DNA of 64,000 bases from Bdellovibrio sp. (GTDB taxonomy: Bacteria > Bdellovibrionota > Bacteriovoracia > Bacteriovoracales > Bacteriovoracaceae): assembly GCA_016187935.1 (NCBI GenBank), contig JACPIU010000020.1:163441-227440 (forward strand), in the 5' to 3' direction. Position numbers and translations under genes: made by a program. Under the pieces are notes generated by a model, which worked only from the letters and a program-made list of their open reading frames with translations, made no database searches and was not told the DNA's origin. Every line of letters begins with the position of its first letter. Position 1 is the first letter of the stretch. Positions 50,690-58,214 of this stretch are shown here, one piece after another.

Positions 50690-51286
50690 ATGGTCTTTGA
50701 TGAAGGTGTCATAAAGTTCAAACCCCACTGGATAAAATCCAATCTTTCCGATTTTGCCCTGGCGGCAGAAATGAATGGCTGGCGCAAAAAGCTCTATGAC
50801 CTCAAACTGATCGGCGCTTATGAAGGTGATATTGGCTTTGGGAATATCAGCATGCGCGTGGGAGAAGGACTTGAATTTATCATTTCCGGTTCAGGCACCG
50901 GCAATGACGATTGGACAGGAACCCAGCACTACACCAAGGTGATCGATTTTTCTTTGGAAAAAAATTCCGTTACTTGTGTAGGCCCTATCGTCGCCTCAAG
51001 CGAGTCACTGACTCATGCCCTTTTGTATGCCTTAGATCCCAAGATTAAGGTGGTTGTGCATGTCCATCACCGTGGGCTATGGACCTCTTTATTGAATAAA
51101 ATCCCCACCACCCAGGCCCATATCTCCTATGGCACGGTGGAAATGGCCATGGAAGTAAAAAGGTTGTTTAATGAAACTGAACTGAAAAAAACCAGACTCT
51201 TCGCCATGGCCGGTCATCCCGATGGATTGGTTTCTTTTGGAAGTAACTTTGCCGAGGCCTGCCAACTTTATTTTGATCTCCTCTAG
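50690..51286 (+). CDS. Class II aldolase/adducin family protein
   Basis: 198 residues. The fold is shown by GDIGFGNISMRVGEGLEFIISGSGTGN, the metal-binding Glu in ASSESLTHALLY, and the HVHH stretch VVVHVHHRGLW with a further His in AMAGHPDGL. Such proteins cleave or isomerise sugar phosphates using zinc. The substrate cannot be told from sequence. It begins three bases after the ChaN-like gene with a Shine-Dalgarno GGAAGAG inside that gene's end, so they are cotranscribed. Confidence 0.85.
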   Translation: MVFDEGVIKFKPHWIKSNLSDFALAAEMNGWRKKLYDLKLIGAYEGDIGFGNISMRVGEGLEFIISGSGTGNDDWTGTQHYTKVIDFSLEKNSVTCVGPIVASSESLTHALLYALDPKIKVVVHVHHRGLWTSLLNKIPTTQAHISYGTVEMAMEVKRLFNETELKKTRLFAMAGHPDGLVSFGSNFAEACQLYFDLL

Positions 51287-51354
51287 AGATTCTTATCACC
51301 TGGTAAAAAAACAAGCATCAACCACAACTTGCCAAAAGCTAATATAATTTGTTC

Positions 51355-53082
51355 ATGACAGTTCAAAATGCCGATGTGGCAAATATTTTTGAACACATTG
51401 CGGATATTTTGGCGATAGAAAATGCCAATCCATTTCGAATTCGTGCCTATAGAAATGCCGCCAGAACGGTTTCATCTTTGCCCAAACCAGTGTCCGAGAT
51501 GGTAAGTCAACATCTTGACCTGACTGAGTATCCGGGTATCGGAAAAGATCTGGCGGGAAAAATCGAGGAAATTGTTAAAACAGGTGAACTCCAACTACTC
51601 AGTAAATTAGAAAAAGAAATTCCTCAAGGTTTGGCGCGATTGGTTGAAATCCCCGGAATTGGTCCTAAAAAGGCCAAGTATCTTTACAAAAAACTCAACA
51701 TTCAATCGCTTGATGATCTTGAAAGGGCGGCACGCCAGGGGAAAATTTCCACGCTCAAAGGATTCACTGAAAAAGGAGAAAGTAAAATTTTAAAAGAGAT
51801 TGACTCCTTCAAGCAGACCGATCAAAGCAAGCGCACCAAGTGGGTCGATGCCCATGAAATCGCTCTTTCCCTTGTTAAATACATGCGCGAGTTGCCGGAC
51901 ATTGACCAAATAGAAGTTGCCGGAAGCTATCGTAGGAAAAAAGTGACTGTAGGCGATCTTGATCTACTGGTAACTTGTTCATCGCCACAAAAAGTCATGG
52001 ATCATTTTAAGGCCTTCGATGAAATTCGCGAAGTCAGGGCCATGGGGCCAACCAAAGCTACCGTAGTCTTAAAATCAAATTTACAAGTTGATATTCGCGT
52101 CGTCAAAAAAGAAAGCTTTGGCGCTGCCCTTCTCTATTTCACAGGCTCCAAAGCGCATAACATTCATCTCCGCAAGCTGGCCATGGAGCGAGGTTATAAG
52201 ATCAATGAATATGGCATGTTCAAAAATCAATCCATGCTGGCCAGTGCACTGGAAGAAGATATCTATAAGAAGTTGGGTCTGAGCTATATCGGGCCGGAGC
52301 TGCGCGAAGATATGGGAGAAATTGAAGCCGCTCAAAAAAAACAGTTGCCCAAATTAATCGAAACGAAATTCCTACGCGGTGACCTCCATGCACATACCGA
52401 TCTCACTGATGGCCAAAATTCCCTGGAAGAAATGGCCATGGAAGCTAAACGCTTAGGTCTCGAGTATCTGGCCATCACCGAACATTCCAAGCGAGTTGCG
52501 GTGGCGCGTGGCCTGGATGCCAAACTTTTGGAGAGACTCATTAAAAAAATTGATAAGTTTAATGAAACGCAAAACGGATTTCTTCTTTTAAAAGGCATTG
52601 AAGTTGATATCTTGTCCGATGGCAAGCTGGACCTTCCCGATAGTATCTTACAGATGCTGGATGTGCGGGTCTGCTCGGTTCATTATAATTTAAACCTTTC
52701 GATGGAGAAAATGACGGAAAGGATAATTCGCGCCATGGATAATCCTTATTTTAATATCCTGGCCCATCCTACTGGGAGGTTGATTAACAAAAGACCCGCC
52801 TACGCCGTGGATTTAGAAAAAGTTATGTTGGCGGCCAAAGCGCGCGGATGTTTTTTGGAAATCAACTGTCAGCCTCACCGCATGGACTTGGAAGGCGAAC
52901 ACTGCAAAATGGCCAAGGAAATCGGAGTGAAACTCGCCATCTCCACCGACTCCCATAGTATCAACCAACTTCACTCTCTAGAACTGGGAGTGGCCCAGGC
53001 CAGACGAGGCTGGTTGGAAAATAGCGATATTATCAACACTATGGATTGGAAGACGCTGCAAGGGTATTTCAAAAGAAACTAA
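51355..53082 (+). CDS. polX: PolX: family X DNA polymerase with PHP domain
   Basis: 575 residues from ATG 51355 (a TTG two codons earlier is also in frame). It fills short gaps in DNA repair; the PHP part gives 3'-5' exonuclease activity. Helix-hairpin-helix segments (EYPGIGKDLAGKIEEI, EIPGIGPKKAKYLYKKL) come first. The nucleotidyl-transferase centre GDLDLLVT has its aspartates, and the PHP domain starts at RGDLHAHTDLTDG (about 340) and ends with AISTDSHSINQL. Confidence 0.95.
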   Translation: MTVQNADVANIFEHIADILAIENANPFRIRAYRNAARTVSSLPKPVSEMVSQHLDLTEYPGIGKDLAGKIEEIVKTGELQLLSKLEKEIPQGLARLVEIPGIGPKKAKYLYKKLNIQSLDDLERAARQGKISTLKGFTEKGESKILKEIDSFKQTDQSKRTKWVDAHEIALSLVKYMRELPDIDQIEVAGSYRRKKVTVGDLDLLVTCSSPQKVMDHFKAFDEIREVRAMGPTKATVVLKSNLQVDIRVVKKESFGAALLYFTGSKAHNIHLRKLAMERGYKINEYGMFKNQSMLASALEEDIYKKLGLSYIGPELREDMGEIEAAQKKQLPKLIETKFLRGDLHAHTDLTDGQNSLEEMAMEAKRLGLEYLAITEHSKRVAVARGLDAKLLERLIKKIDKFNETQNGFLLLKGIEVDILSDGKLDLPDSILQMLDVRVCSVHYNLNLSMEKMTERIIRAMDNPYFNILAHPTGRLINKRPAYAVDLEKVMLAAKARGCFLEINCQPHRMDLEGEHCKMAKEIGVKLAISTDSHSINQLHSLELGVAQARRGWLENSDIINTMDWKTLQGYFKRN

Positions 53083-53103
53083 CGTGAGATGGTCCTCAAA
53101 ACT

Positions 53104-53691
53104 TCACCTTGCTGTGTATGTTTTCCCTTGCATCGCCCCTCTTGGATTGGCGGACGTGTTGGAGAAAGTGACAGGTACAGAATCTTTTTCAGCGGAGTCT
53201 AAAAAGACCACAAAGTGAAGGTGGGGATCTGTACTGCAACCTGTATTACCGCTGGTGGCGATACTTTGCCCCTGCGTTACAGTATCACCAACGCTTACCA
53301 GTGATCCATTGACTGTCAAATGGAGATAGGCACCAATCGTTCCATCACTATGGCGGATTTTCACGTGGTTTTCGTCTGGACACCCATTTCCATCGGTGAA
53401 GTTTTCAACCACAGCAATCACTTCTCCCGCCCGTGCCGCCACAAGATTAGTTCCTATCGGCATTAAAAAATCATAGGCGTAGCGATCTTTGCCAAAATGT
53501 GAATAGGCAGAACAATTGCCTTGACTTACTTCGTGAGAATCTCCTACGGAATAAGGAAGAACATAATCAGATGTTTCCCAATTGGCATAGACATCACAAG
53601 CCCCCATATGCCCCACCTGATCTATTCCCTTTCCGCAACTTGTGACGAATAAAAGGCCTAATGTGATTAAAAAAAAGATTTTAATCTTCAT
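53104..53691 (-). CDS. M23 (LytM-type) peptidase lipoprotein
   Basis: 195 residues from ATG 53691, whose A is the last base of the preceding stop (TAATG), so the genes are coupled. The lipoprotein signal ends in lipobox VTSC. The LytM domain has zinc ligands in HFGKDRYAYD (H-x(6)-D type), and YLHL and HLHFVVF. Such enzymes cut peptidoglycan cross-bridges, or act as activators when inactive; here the metal and catalytic His residues seem present. It is the third gene of an envelope trio. Confidence 0.88.
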   Translation of the reverse strand: MKIKIFFLITLGLLFVTSCGKGIDQVGHMGACDVYANWETSDYVLPYSVGDSHEVSQGNCSAYSHFGKDRYAYDFLMPIGTNLVAARAGEVIAVVENFTDGNGCPDENHVKIRHSDGTIGAYLHLTVNGSLVSVGDTVTQGQSIATSGNTGCSTDPHLHFVVFLDSAEKDSVPVTFSNTSANPRGAMQGKTYTAR

Positions 53692-54125
53692 TAAAAGTTC
53701 CATCCGATCATTGGTGAAATAGTCATGTAATCCAAACCCATCTTTCGCACAATCAGTGGCAGACTAAAATAGAAATCATTTCCTAACCAAAAGCCTGAAC
53801 CGGCGACAATTCCAATTCCTGGTCCAAACGGGCCGTAGAATGCGCCAGCGCCGATCTCAAAAAACAAATTACCTTTACTGCGATAGCTGTATCCCAAGAG
53901 CGCGTCGTAGTTAGCAATCCCACCGCCGCGCCAGACGTTATAAAAGAAATATCCCGGGCCGTCTTTGGAATGATTATATTTAAAGCGAAGAGAGAGACCA
54001 CCTTCATTGGCCTCAGAAACTGCATCATAAGATGTATAGTTGGCTCCGGCAAAACCTTCAAGTGTCGAGGCCAAACCTGTCGCAGATTGTATCAAAAGGA
54101 CGAAGAGCAGAAATGCTAATTTCAT
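53691..54125 (-). CDS. Small outer-membrane-type protein
   Basis: 144 residues with a signal peptide (MKLAFLLFVLLIQSATGLAS) and strand-rich mature part (LSLRFKYNHS, GYFFYNVWRGGG, LFFEIGAGAFYG) ending in Phe (PMIGWNF), typical of a small barrel. It overlaps its neighbours at both ends: ATGA with the gene before and TAATG with the M23 gene after. No family is recognised. Confidence 0.65.
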   Translation of the reverse strand: MKLAFLLFVLLIQSATGLASTLEGFAGANYTSYDAVSEANEGGLSLRFKYNHSKDGPGYFFYNVWRGGGIANYDALLGYSYRSKGNLFFEIGAGAFYGPFGPGIGIVAGSGFWLGNDFYFSLPLIVRKMGLDYMTISPMIGWNF

Positions 54126-54601
54126 ATTGCCACCCTAAATCCCAGGTAGGGTAGAAAATCAATTATCCATCTCTTATCTAAATCCCCCGAAGAAATGCGC
54201 TTGCCTGTTAGTAGAAGTGAAAGGCTCCATCTGCCCCAGTGCTTTCCATAGAGAGCATTAACGATAAAACCAGTCCCCTTATAGGTTCTTCCCTGTTGCT
54301 TGAAGTTACGTTGAAAACCCCCCGCCTGTAGTTCAAAGAAATTTGACTCGCCAAATCTGATGGCCGCACCAACAGATTGATCCACGAGGTAGCTGTGCAT
54401 GGGTTCGTAACCAAAATAGGCCCCGAGTTTAAATTCCTTAAAACCAAAGAGTAACGTATTATGGGAGCTTAAGATAAAGTCATTTTTTCCCACCGCCGCA
54501 TAAGAAGGCAATAAATTGCTTTTGAGTTCCATCGTGGCAATCGCCGGCAAAGAAAAACCAGACAACAATACCAGCAAGACAATTGAATAAATCTTTTTCA
54601 C
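54122..54601 (-). CDS. Small outer-membrane-type protein
   Basis: 159 residues from a GTG start. A signal peptide (IYSIVLLVLLSGFSLPAIA) precedes strand-rich sequence (LLFGFKEFKLGAYFGYEP, GAAIRFGESNFFELQAGGF, LSLLLTG). It ends LPYLGFRVAI. It looks related in style to the next gene product and is coupled to it by an ATGA overlap. The unit of two barrel-like proteins and an M23 peptidase suggests work at the outer wall; this is inference. Confidence 0.65.
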   Translation of the reverse strand: MKKIYSIVLLVLLSGFSLPAIATMELKSNLLPSYAAVGKNDFILSSHNTLLFGFKEFKLGAYFGYEPMHSYLVDQSVGAAIRFGESNFFELQAGGFQRNFKQQGRTYKGTGFIVNALYGKHWGRWSLSLLLTGKRISSGDLDKRWIIDFLPYLGFRVAI

Positions 54602-54709
54602 TATTAATTTCCGAATGAGTCTAAGATGCTATCCATTTCTCCTTGAAATGGTCAAGTGATGTCGTATTTTGTGATTCCGAAAGATAGGGAACATCAAATT
54701 TTCTTGATC

Positions 54710-55183
54710 CTATGATAAAGCTTTTTCCAAATAAAGATTGGTTATTTCATAACCTAAGCTTTGATATAAATTTCTGGCAATTTTATTGTGCCCAAAAACG
54801 TGAAGACCAATATGTTTGAGTCCATGTTTTTTCACTTCCTCTTCGAGCATCAGCATGGCCTGTTTACCAAAACCTTTACCACGCTCCTTTTCATCCAAAA
54901 CAATGTCACAGATAAAGGCCTTGCGATTATTTGGCGCCCCTCGAAGGCAAAACCAAATTGTTCCAACCCAGCGAGATTCAACTTTGATGGTATAGATATA
55001 GTTATCCTTGCTCTTAGATCCTTCGGGTAAGAATGTTCGGAAAGCATCATCAGTCTTTTTTTGAGCTTCTTCAAAGGTCAAACCATTTTTGATCATTTCT
55101 TCTCGATATTCGTTATTGCTTTGATTCACCCATATCGCGTATTCGCTGTCAGAGATAGGATGAAACTGAAGTTTTTCATTCAT
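54710..55183 (-). CDS. GNAT-family N-acetyltransferase
   Basis: 157 residues from ATG 55183, with CGGAG eight bases upstream. The GNAT core is clear: VGTIWFCLRG, AFICDIVLDEKERGKGFGKQAMLMLEEEV (the R/Q-x-x-G-x-G/A acetyl-CoA loop as RGKGFG) and GLHVFGHNKIARNLYQSLGYEITN. The substrate is unknown. Confidence 0.9.
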   Translation of the reverse strand: MNEKLQFHPISDSEYAIWVNQSNNEYREEMIKNGLTFEEAQKKTDDAFRTFLPEGSKSKDNYIYTIKVESRWVGTIWFCLRGAPNNRKAFICDIVLDEKERGKGFGKQAMLMLEEEVKKHGLKHIGLHVFGHNKIARNLYQSLGYEITNLYLEKALS

Positions 55184-55630
55184 GATTCGACTCCGGATAC
55201 AGGACACTTGCAGCTCTTCGCCTTAGAAACCATATCCCACAGATACTTCCACAAGGTAATTTTAGTGCTTGAGATAGGACCATCGAAAGATGATCACCAT
55301 AACACTTCAAAAGAGCAATGCTCTTGTCGGTTTTAAGGGCCCACGCCCAAAAAAGGCATTGCCATGGTAATGAGAACAGGCAAAAAGGCCCAAAAGCAGC
55401 AGTGTAACTAAGTGCCATTCGTATCACACACCTAGAATTTCAAATGTCTACAGACACTTTCGGATTTTACTTCATCCAAACCGGTCGATTTAAGACCGAT
55501 GTCAGTCTTAAAAAAACCAGCCCCCACAAGATGAAGAAATTCTTCAAGATTGCTCGTCCTTAATGCGGCAAGATGTTTTTACAAAACGAAATGATTGATT
55601 TTTCATTTTTCAAAAACACAATTCAAGGCC

Positions 55631-55660
55631 TTCGGGCACAATCGTTTCCTTGTGCCTGAA
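55631..55660 (+). promoter_or_regulatory. Candidate activator (enhancer) site: long inverted repeat
   Basis: TTCGGGCACAA and TTGTGCCTGAA are 11-base arms that pair throughout with one G-T, around an 8-bp centre. No T-run follows on either strand, so it is not a normal terminator. Its centre lies about 132 bp upstream of the sigma-54 GG element, the usual distance for an enhancer-binding activator. Confidence 0.5.
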
Positions 55661-55774
55661 AAAATCCCTTATCGTGCAAGTTGAGAAAGATAATTTTCAC
55701 GCAATAGGAGGATCTTCAACCCCATCGGATACTCATCGGCGGGTGTAATTTTACATGCTTTCATGACTCAATCC

Positions 55775-55791
55775 TTGGCACGCATCATGCA
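55775..55791 (+). promoter_or_regulatory. Sigma-54 (RpoN) promoter of the biosynthetic cluster
   Basis: TTGGCACGCATCATGCA fits the consensus yTGGCACG-N4-TTGCw with one mismatch (A for the first T of TTGC) and has the exact GG-N10-GC spacing (55777-55778 and 55789-55790). The predicted start is about 12 bp further on, leaving a leader of about 30 nt before the ATG at 55834. Such promoters need an ATP-driven activator. Confidence 0.7.
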
Positions 55792-55833
55792 AAGGGGGAT
55801 TCGCTCGTCATTTAGGCAGGGAGTTTAAAACGT

Positions 55834-57018
55834 ATGAGGACGCTCAAAAATATGGATTTTGAAATAACATTGACCAGAGGTCGTGTTAGAAACTTCATGA
55901 AAGAATGCCGAAAGCAAGCAGCGACAAGTAAGGCAACAAGACCTTCGACGACAACTCCCCTCTTTAAAGAATTACGGATTGCTCATGTGGGAAACACCTT
56001 GGCAAACAGGCTTGCCTTATTTCTTCGAGGAAAAGGCTGTGCATGGGCAGAGGCCTCCGGAGGATGTACTTTCTGCGGATTCTGGTCGGCAACTAACATG
56101 GGCACAGAAGTGCGTGGTGAGGATCTTATTGAACAGATCAGAAAAAGTCTGAGTCACCTAAGCGATCAAGAGGCCTCGGCCTGGGAACTTGCCTTATATA
56201 ATGACGGTAGCTTACTCGACCCTCAGGAAATAAAATTTGAGTCCCTCATTGAAATTGTAAAATTTGCCAAAGGAATGCATGGGTTCAAGCGATTGGTGCT
56301 CGAGTGCAAAATATCTGACATAACAGAAGAGAAAATATCGGTACTCGCAGAACTTTTGGGTGACCGTGGCCTGTTGCTGGCAGTTGGGTTTGAATCATCA
56401 AACCCACTGGTTCGTGATGTCTGTATAAATAAACCTTTTTCAGATTCCGCATTTCAACGAGCACTTTGCATCTTAAAAAAATACCATTTTGATATGACCG
56501 CACTCATAATCGTGCAACCGCCTTTTTTGACGGAAGATGAATCATATACGGAAGTCATTAAGACGATTCAATACCTGGATGATAAAAGGTTGCAACGGAT
56601 TGACTTAGAATTAACAACGGTCCAGCCTTTTACTTTAGTGGAGCAATTGTGGCGCCGAGGTCTCTATAGTCCGCCTTCGAAAAAATTAATTGAAAAAGTT
56701 TTGGCATGGATTGTACAAACCGAGACTCGAACACCTGTGTTCATATCACCTGTCAAATATAGTCCTGCGGTACTCGAAATGCCATCATCCGAACTCAATG
56801 ATCAGATCGCGGCCGTCAATACTCGAAACGCGTACCAGATTTCAGATCGCTTGATGCAAATAGAAAAATTAGTGCCACAAAACCCTGTGCAGGCTACTCG
56901 CTTATTACAACGGATAAATGAATTTCTCAATTTGCTTGAAATGTCGAGCTTGCCTCTGGAAAAGAGGAATACGGGAAGTAAATTGAAATCATTTCGAACA
57001 GAGGATTTATGCGTCTAA
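55834..57018 (+). CDS. Radical SAM enzyme with CX8CX2C cluster motif, first gene of the biosynthetic cluster
   Basis: 394 residues; CAGGGAG lies about nine bases before the ATG. C69, C78 and C81 in GCAWAEASGGCTFCGF give CX8CX2C instead of the usual CX3CX2C. The pattern GC-x-W-A-x-x-G-G-C-x-x-C-G resembles the TIGR01210/archaeosine RaSEA group. A radical SAM TIM barrel follows (LALYNDGSLLDPQEI, LLLAVGFESSNPLVRD, ALIIVQPPFLTEDESY). The enzyme should use S-adenosylmethionine to make a 5'-deoxyadenosyl radical; the substrate is unknown. The last bases overlap the PLP enzyme gene. The real RaSEA function (tRNA modification) is not expected in this context. Confidence 0.85.
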   Translation: MRTLKNMDFEITLTRGRVRNFMKECRKQAATSKATRPSTTTPLFKELRIAHVGNTLANRLALFLRGKGCAWAEASGGCTFCGFWSATNMGTEVRGEDLIEQIRKSLSHLSDQEASAWELALYNDGSLLDPQEIKFESLIEIVKFAKGMHGFKRLVLECKISDITEEKISVLAELLGDRGLLLAVGFESSNPLVRDVCINKPFSDSAFQRALCILKKYHFDMTALIIVQPPFLTEDESYTEVIKTIQYLDDKRLQRIDLELTTVQPFTLVEQLWRRGLYSPPSKKLIEKVLAWIVQTETRTPVFISPVKYSPAVLEMPSSELNDQIAAVNTRNAYQISDRLMQIEKLVPQNPVQATRLLQRINEFLNLLEMSSLPLEKRNTGSKLKSFRTEDLCV

Positions 57019-58175
57019 AAACAAAAAAAAGGCCTAGCAATGGAAAGCCATCTCTTTTTTGCCAAGATCAATCTGGTCTACTCCCTCTTGTGGCACCTAT
57101 CTACTACGGGGCAGGTCAGTGCCTGGTAAGTGCCAAACAGGCGTCAAGATTTTCAATTTTACGGAAGGATAATTTTAATTATTATTCCCGAGATGGACTT
57201 AATCAAACTTTATTACATGTCGAAAAAAAGCTTTCAAATCTTTATGGGATTTCCAACGCCCGATTAGTCAACTCCGGGATGACTGCAATTCTAGTAGCAA
57301 TTTTAGTTAGCATTAAACCCAGCAGCAGAATTTTTGTTTGCTCTGGAGCATTCATAGATACTCAGTTACTCGCGTTAAATCATTTTAAACAAATGGGATA
57401 TGAAACAAAAATCTTCGATTTAACTGGGGATGGGAGATGTGCCTTAAAAGATCTGCATCCAGAGGACATTATAATTGTAGAATCCATAACAAATCCTTTG
57501 TGTGTAAAAATTAACTTGGCGGCATTTCAAAATTTAGTCTCCAAGAATAATTGCACATTGATTGTCGATAATACATTGGCCTCCACTATTTCTTGGAAAA
57601 TAAAACCCAGCAGAAATACGTTCGTGGTGGAATCTTTAACAAAGTATCACCTTATGAATGCAGGCACAGGTGGTGCGATCTATTTTTCGTCATATTACAA
57701 ACACGCAGTCCACGAGGTGATAAAACTTTTTGGTCTATGTATGGGGCCAGAAATCGCAGCTAGGGTTGAGCAAGGATTGCATACATTGCCATTTCGAATT
57801 GAAAAGCAAAACGCGAATGCATGCGTATTGGTTAATCTTCTTCAAACAAAGGCCCCTAAAAAGTTAATGAAATTATTTACATTGATTAGCTCATCTGAGG
57901 GTGTCGCACCATTTGTTGTCTTGAAATTTAAAACAACAAAATTGGCAAAGAAAACTATCGATAATTTTAGCATGATTCTCCCCTCTCCAAGCTTCGGAGG
58001 AACAATCAGCATGGTGAGCCCTGCTAACTTTCATGTCAATGCTAAGGTCAAACACTTGCTTGATCGCGCAGGCGCCGATGCAAGAGTCATTCGAATATTT
58101 ATAGGCATGGAGAACCCTTTAGAAATATTTAATGACCTTATGGACTCAGTCGAAAAGGCATTTTTAGATCGTTGA
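57009..58175 (+). CDS. PLP enzyme of the cystathionine synthase/lyase family
   Basis: 388 residues, ATG preceded by GAGGA within the end of the radical SAM gene. It belongs to the Cys/Met metabolism PLP family: YYSRDGLNQTLLHVEKKLSNLYG (the Y-x-R phosphate site of the neighbouring subunit), NSGMTAI, VDNTLAS with Asp187, and the PLP Lys212 in VVESLTKYHLMNAG. Relatives do gamma- or beta-elimination and replacement on Cys, Met and homoserine derivatives. The segment HSDxxxG after the Lys, usual in methionine metabolism, is changed to MNAGTGG. A role making an unusual amino acid for the cluster product is inferred. The gene looks AT-richer than its neighbours to the left. Confidence 0.87.
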   Translation: MRLKTKKRPSNGKPSLFCQDQSGLLPLVAPIYYGAGQCLVSAKQASRFSILRKDNFNYYSRDGLNQTLLHVEKKLSNLYGISNARLVNSGMTAILVAILVSIKPSSRIFVCSGAFIDTQLLALNHFKQMGYETKIFDLTGDGRCALKDLHPEDIIIVESITNPLCVKINLAAFQNLVSKNNCTLIVDNTLASTISWKIKPSRNTFVVESLTKYHLMNAGTGGAIYFSSYYKHAVHEVIKLFGLCMGPEIAARVEQGLHTLPFRIEKQNANACVLVNLLQTKAPKKLMKLFTLISSSEGVAPFVVLKFKTTKLAKKTIDNFSMILPSPSFGGTISMVSPANFHVNAKVKHLLDRAGADARVIRIFIGMENPLEIFNDLMDSVEKAFLDR

Positions 58176-58214
58176 TATAAGAATGAATGAAAATAATTAG
58201 CACGGAGTATTAAC

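Larger units (their letters stand above)
55184..55833. other. Long non-coding stretch with the control region of the biosynthetic cluster
   Basis: No supported gene in 650 bp. On the minus strand next to the acetyltransferase, open pieces in different frames (55190-55430) include a lipoprotein-like stretch (LLLLGLFAC) and a piece ending CKCPVSGVES just before the acetyltransferase start. They are broken by stops and may be a decayed gene. An inverted repeat TTAAGAC-N8-GTCTTAA lies at 55490-55511. The last 200 bp hold a candidate activator site and a sigma-54 promoter. Confidence 0.5.

Noticed and set aside
55176..55427. 83-residue minus-strand open frame
   Set aside because: It overlaps the acetyltransferase start region, has no family features, and its composition looks random compared with the other frames.
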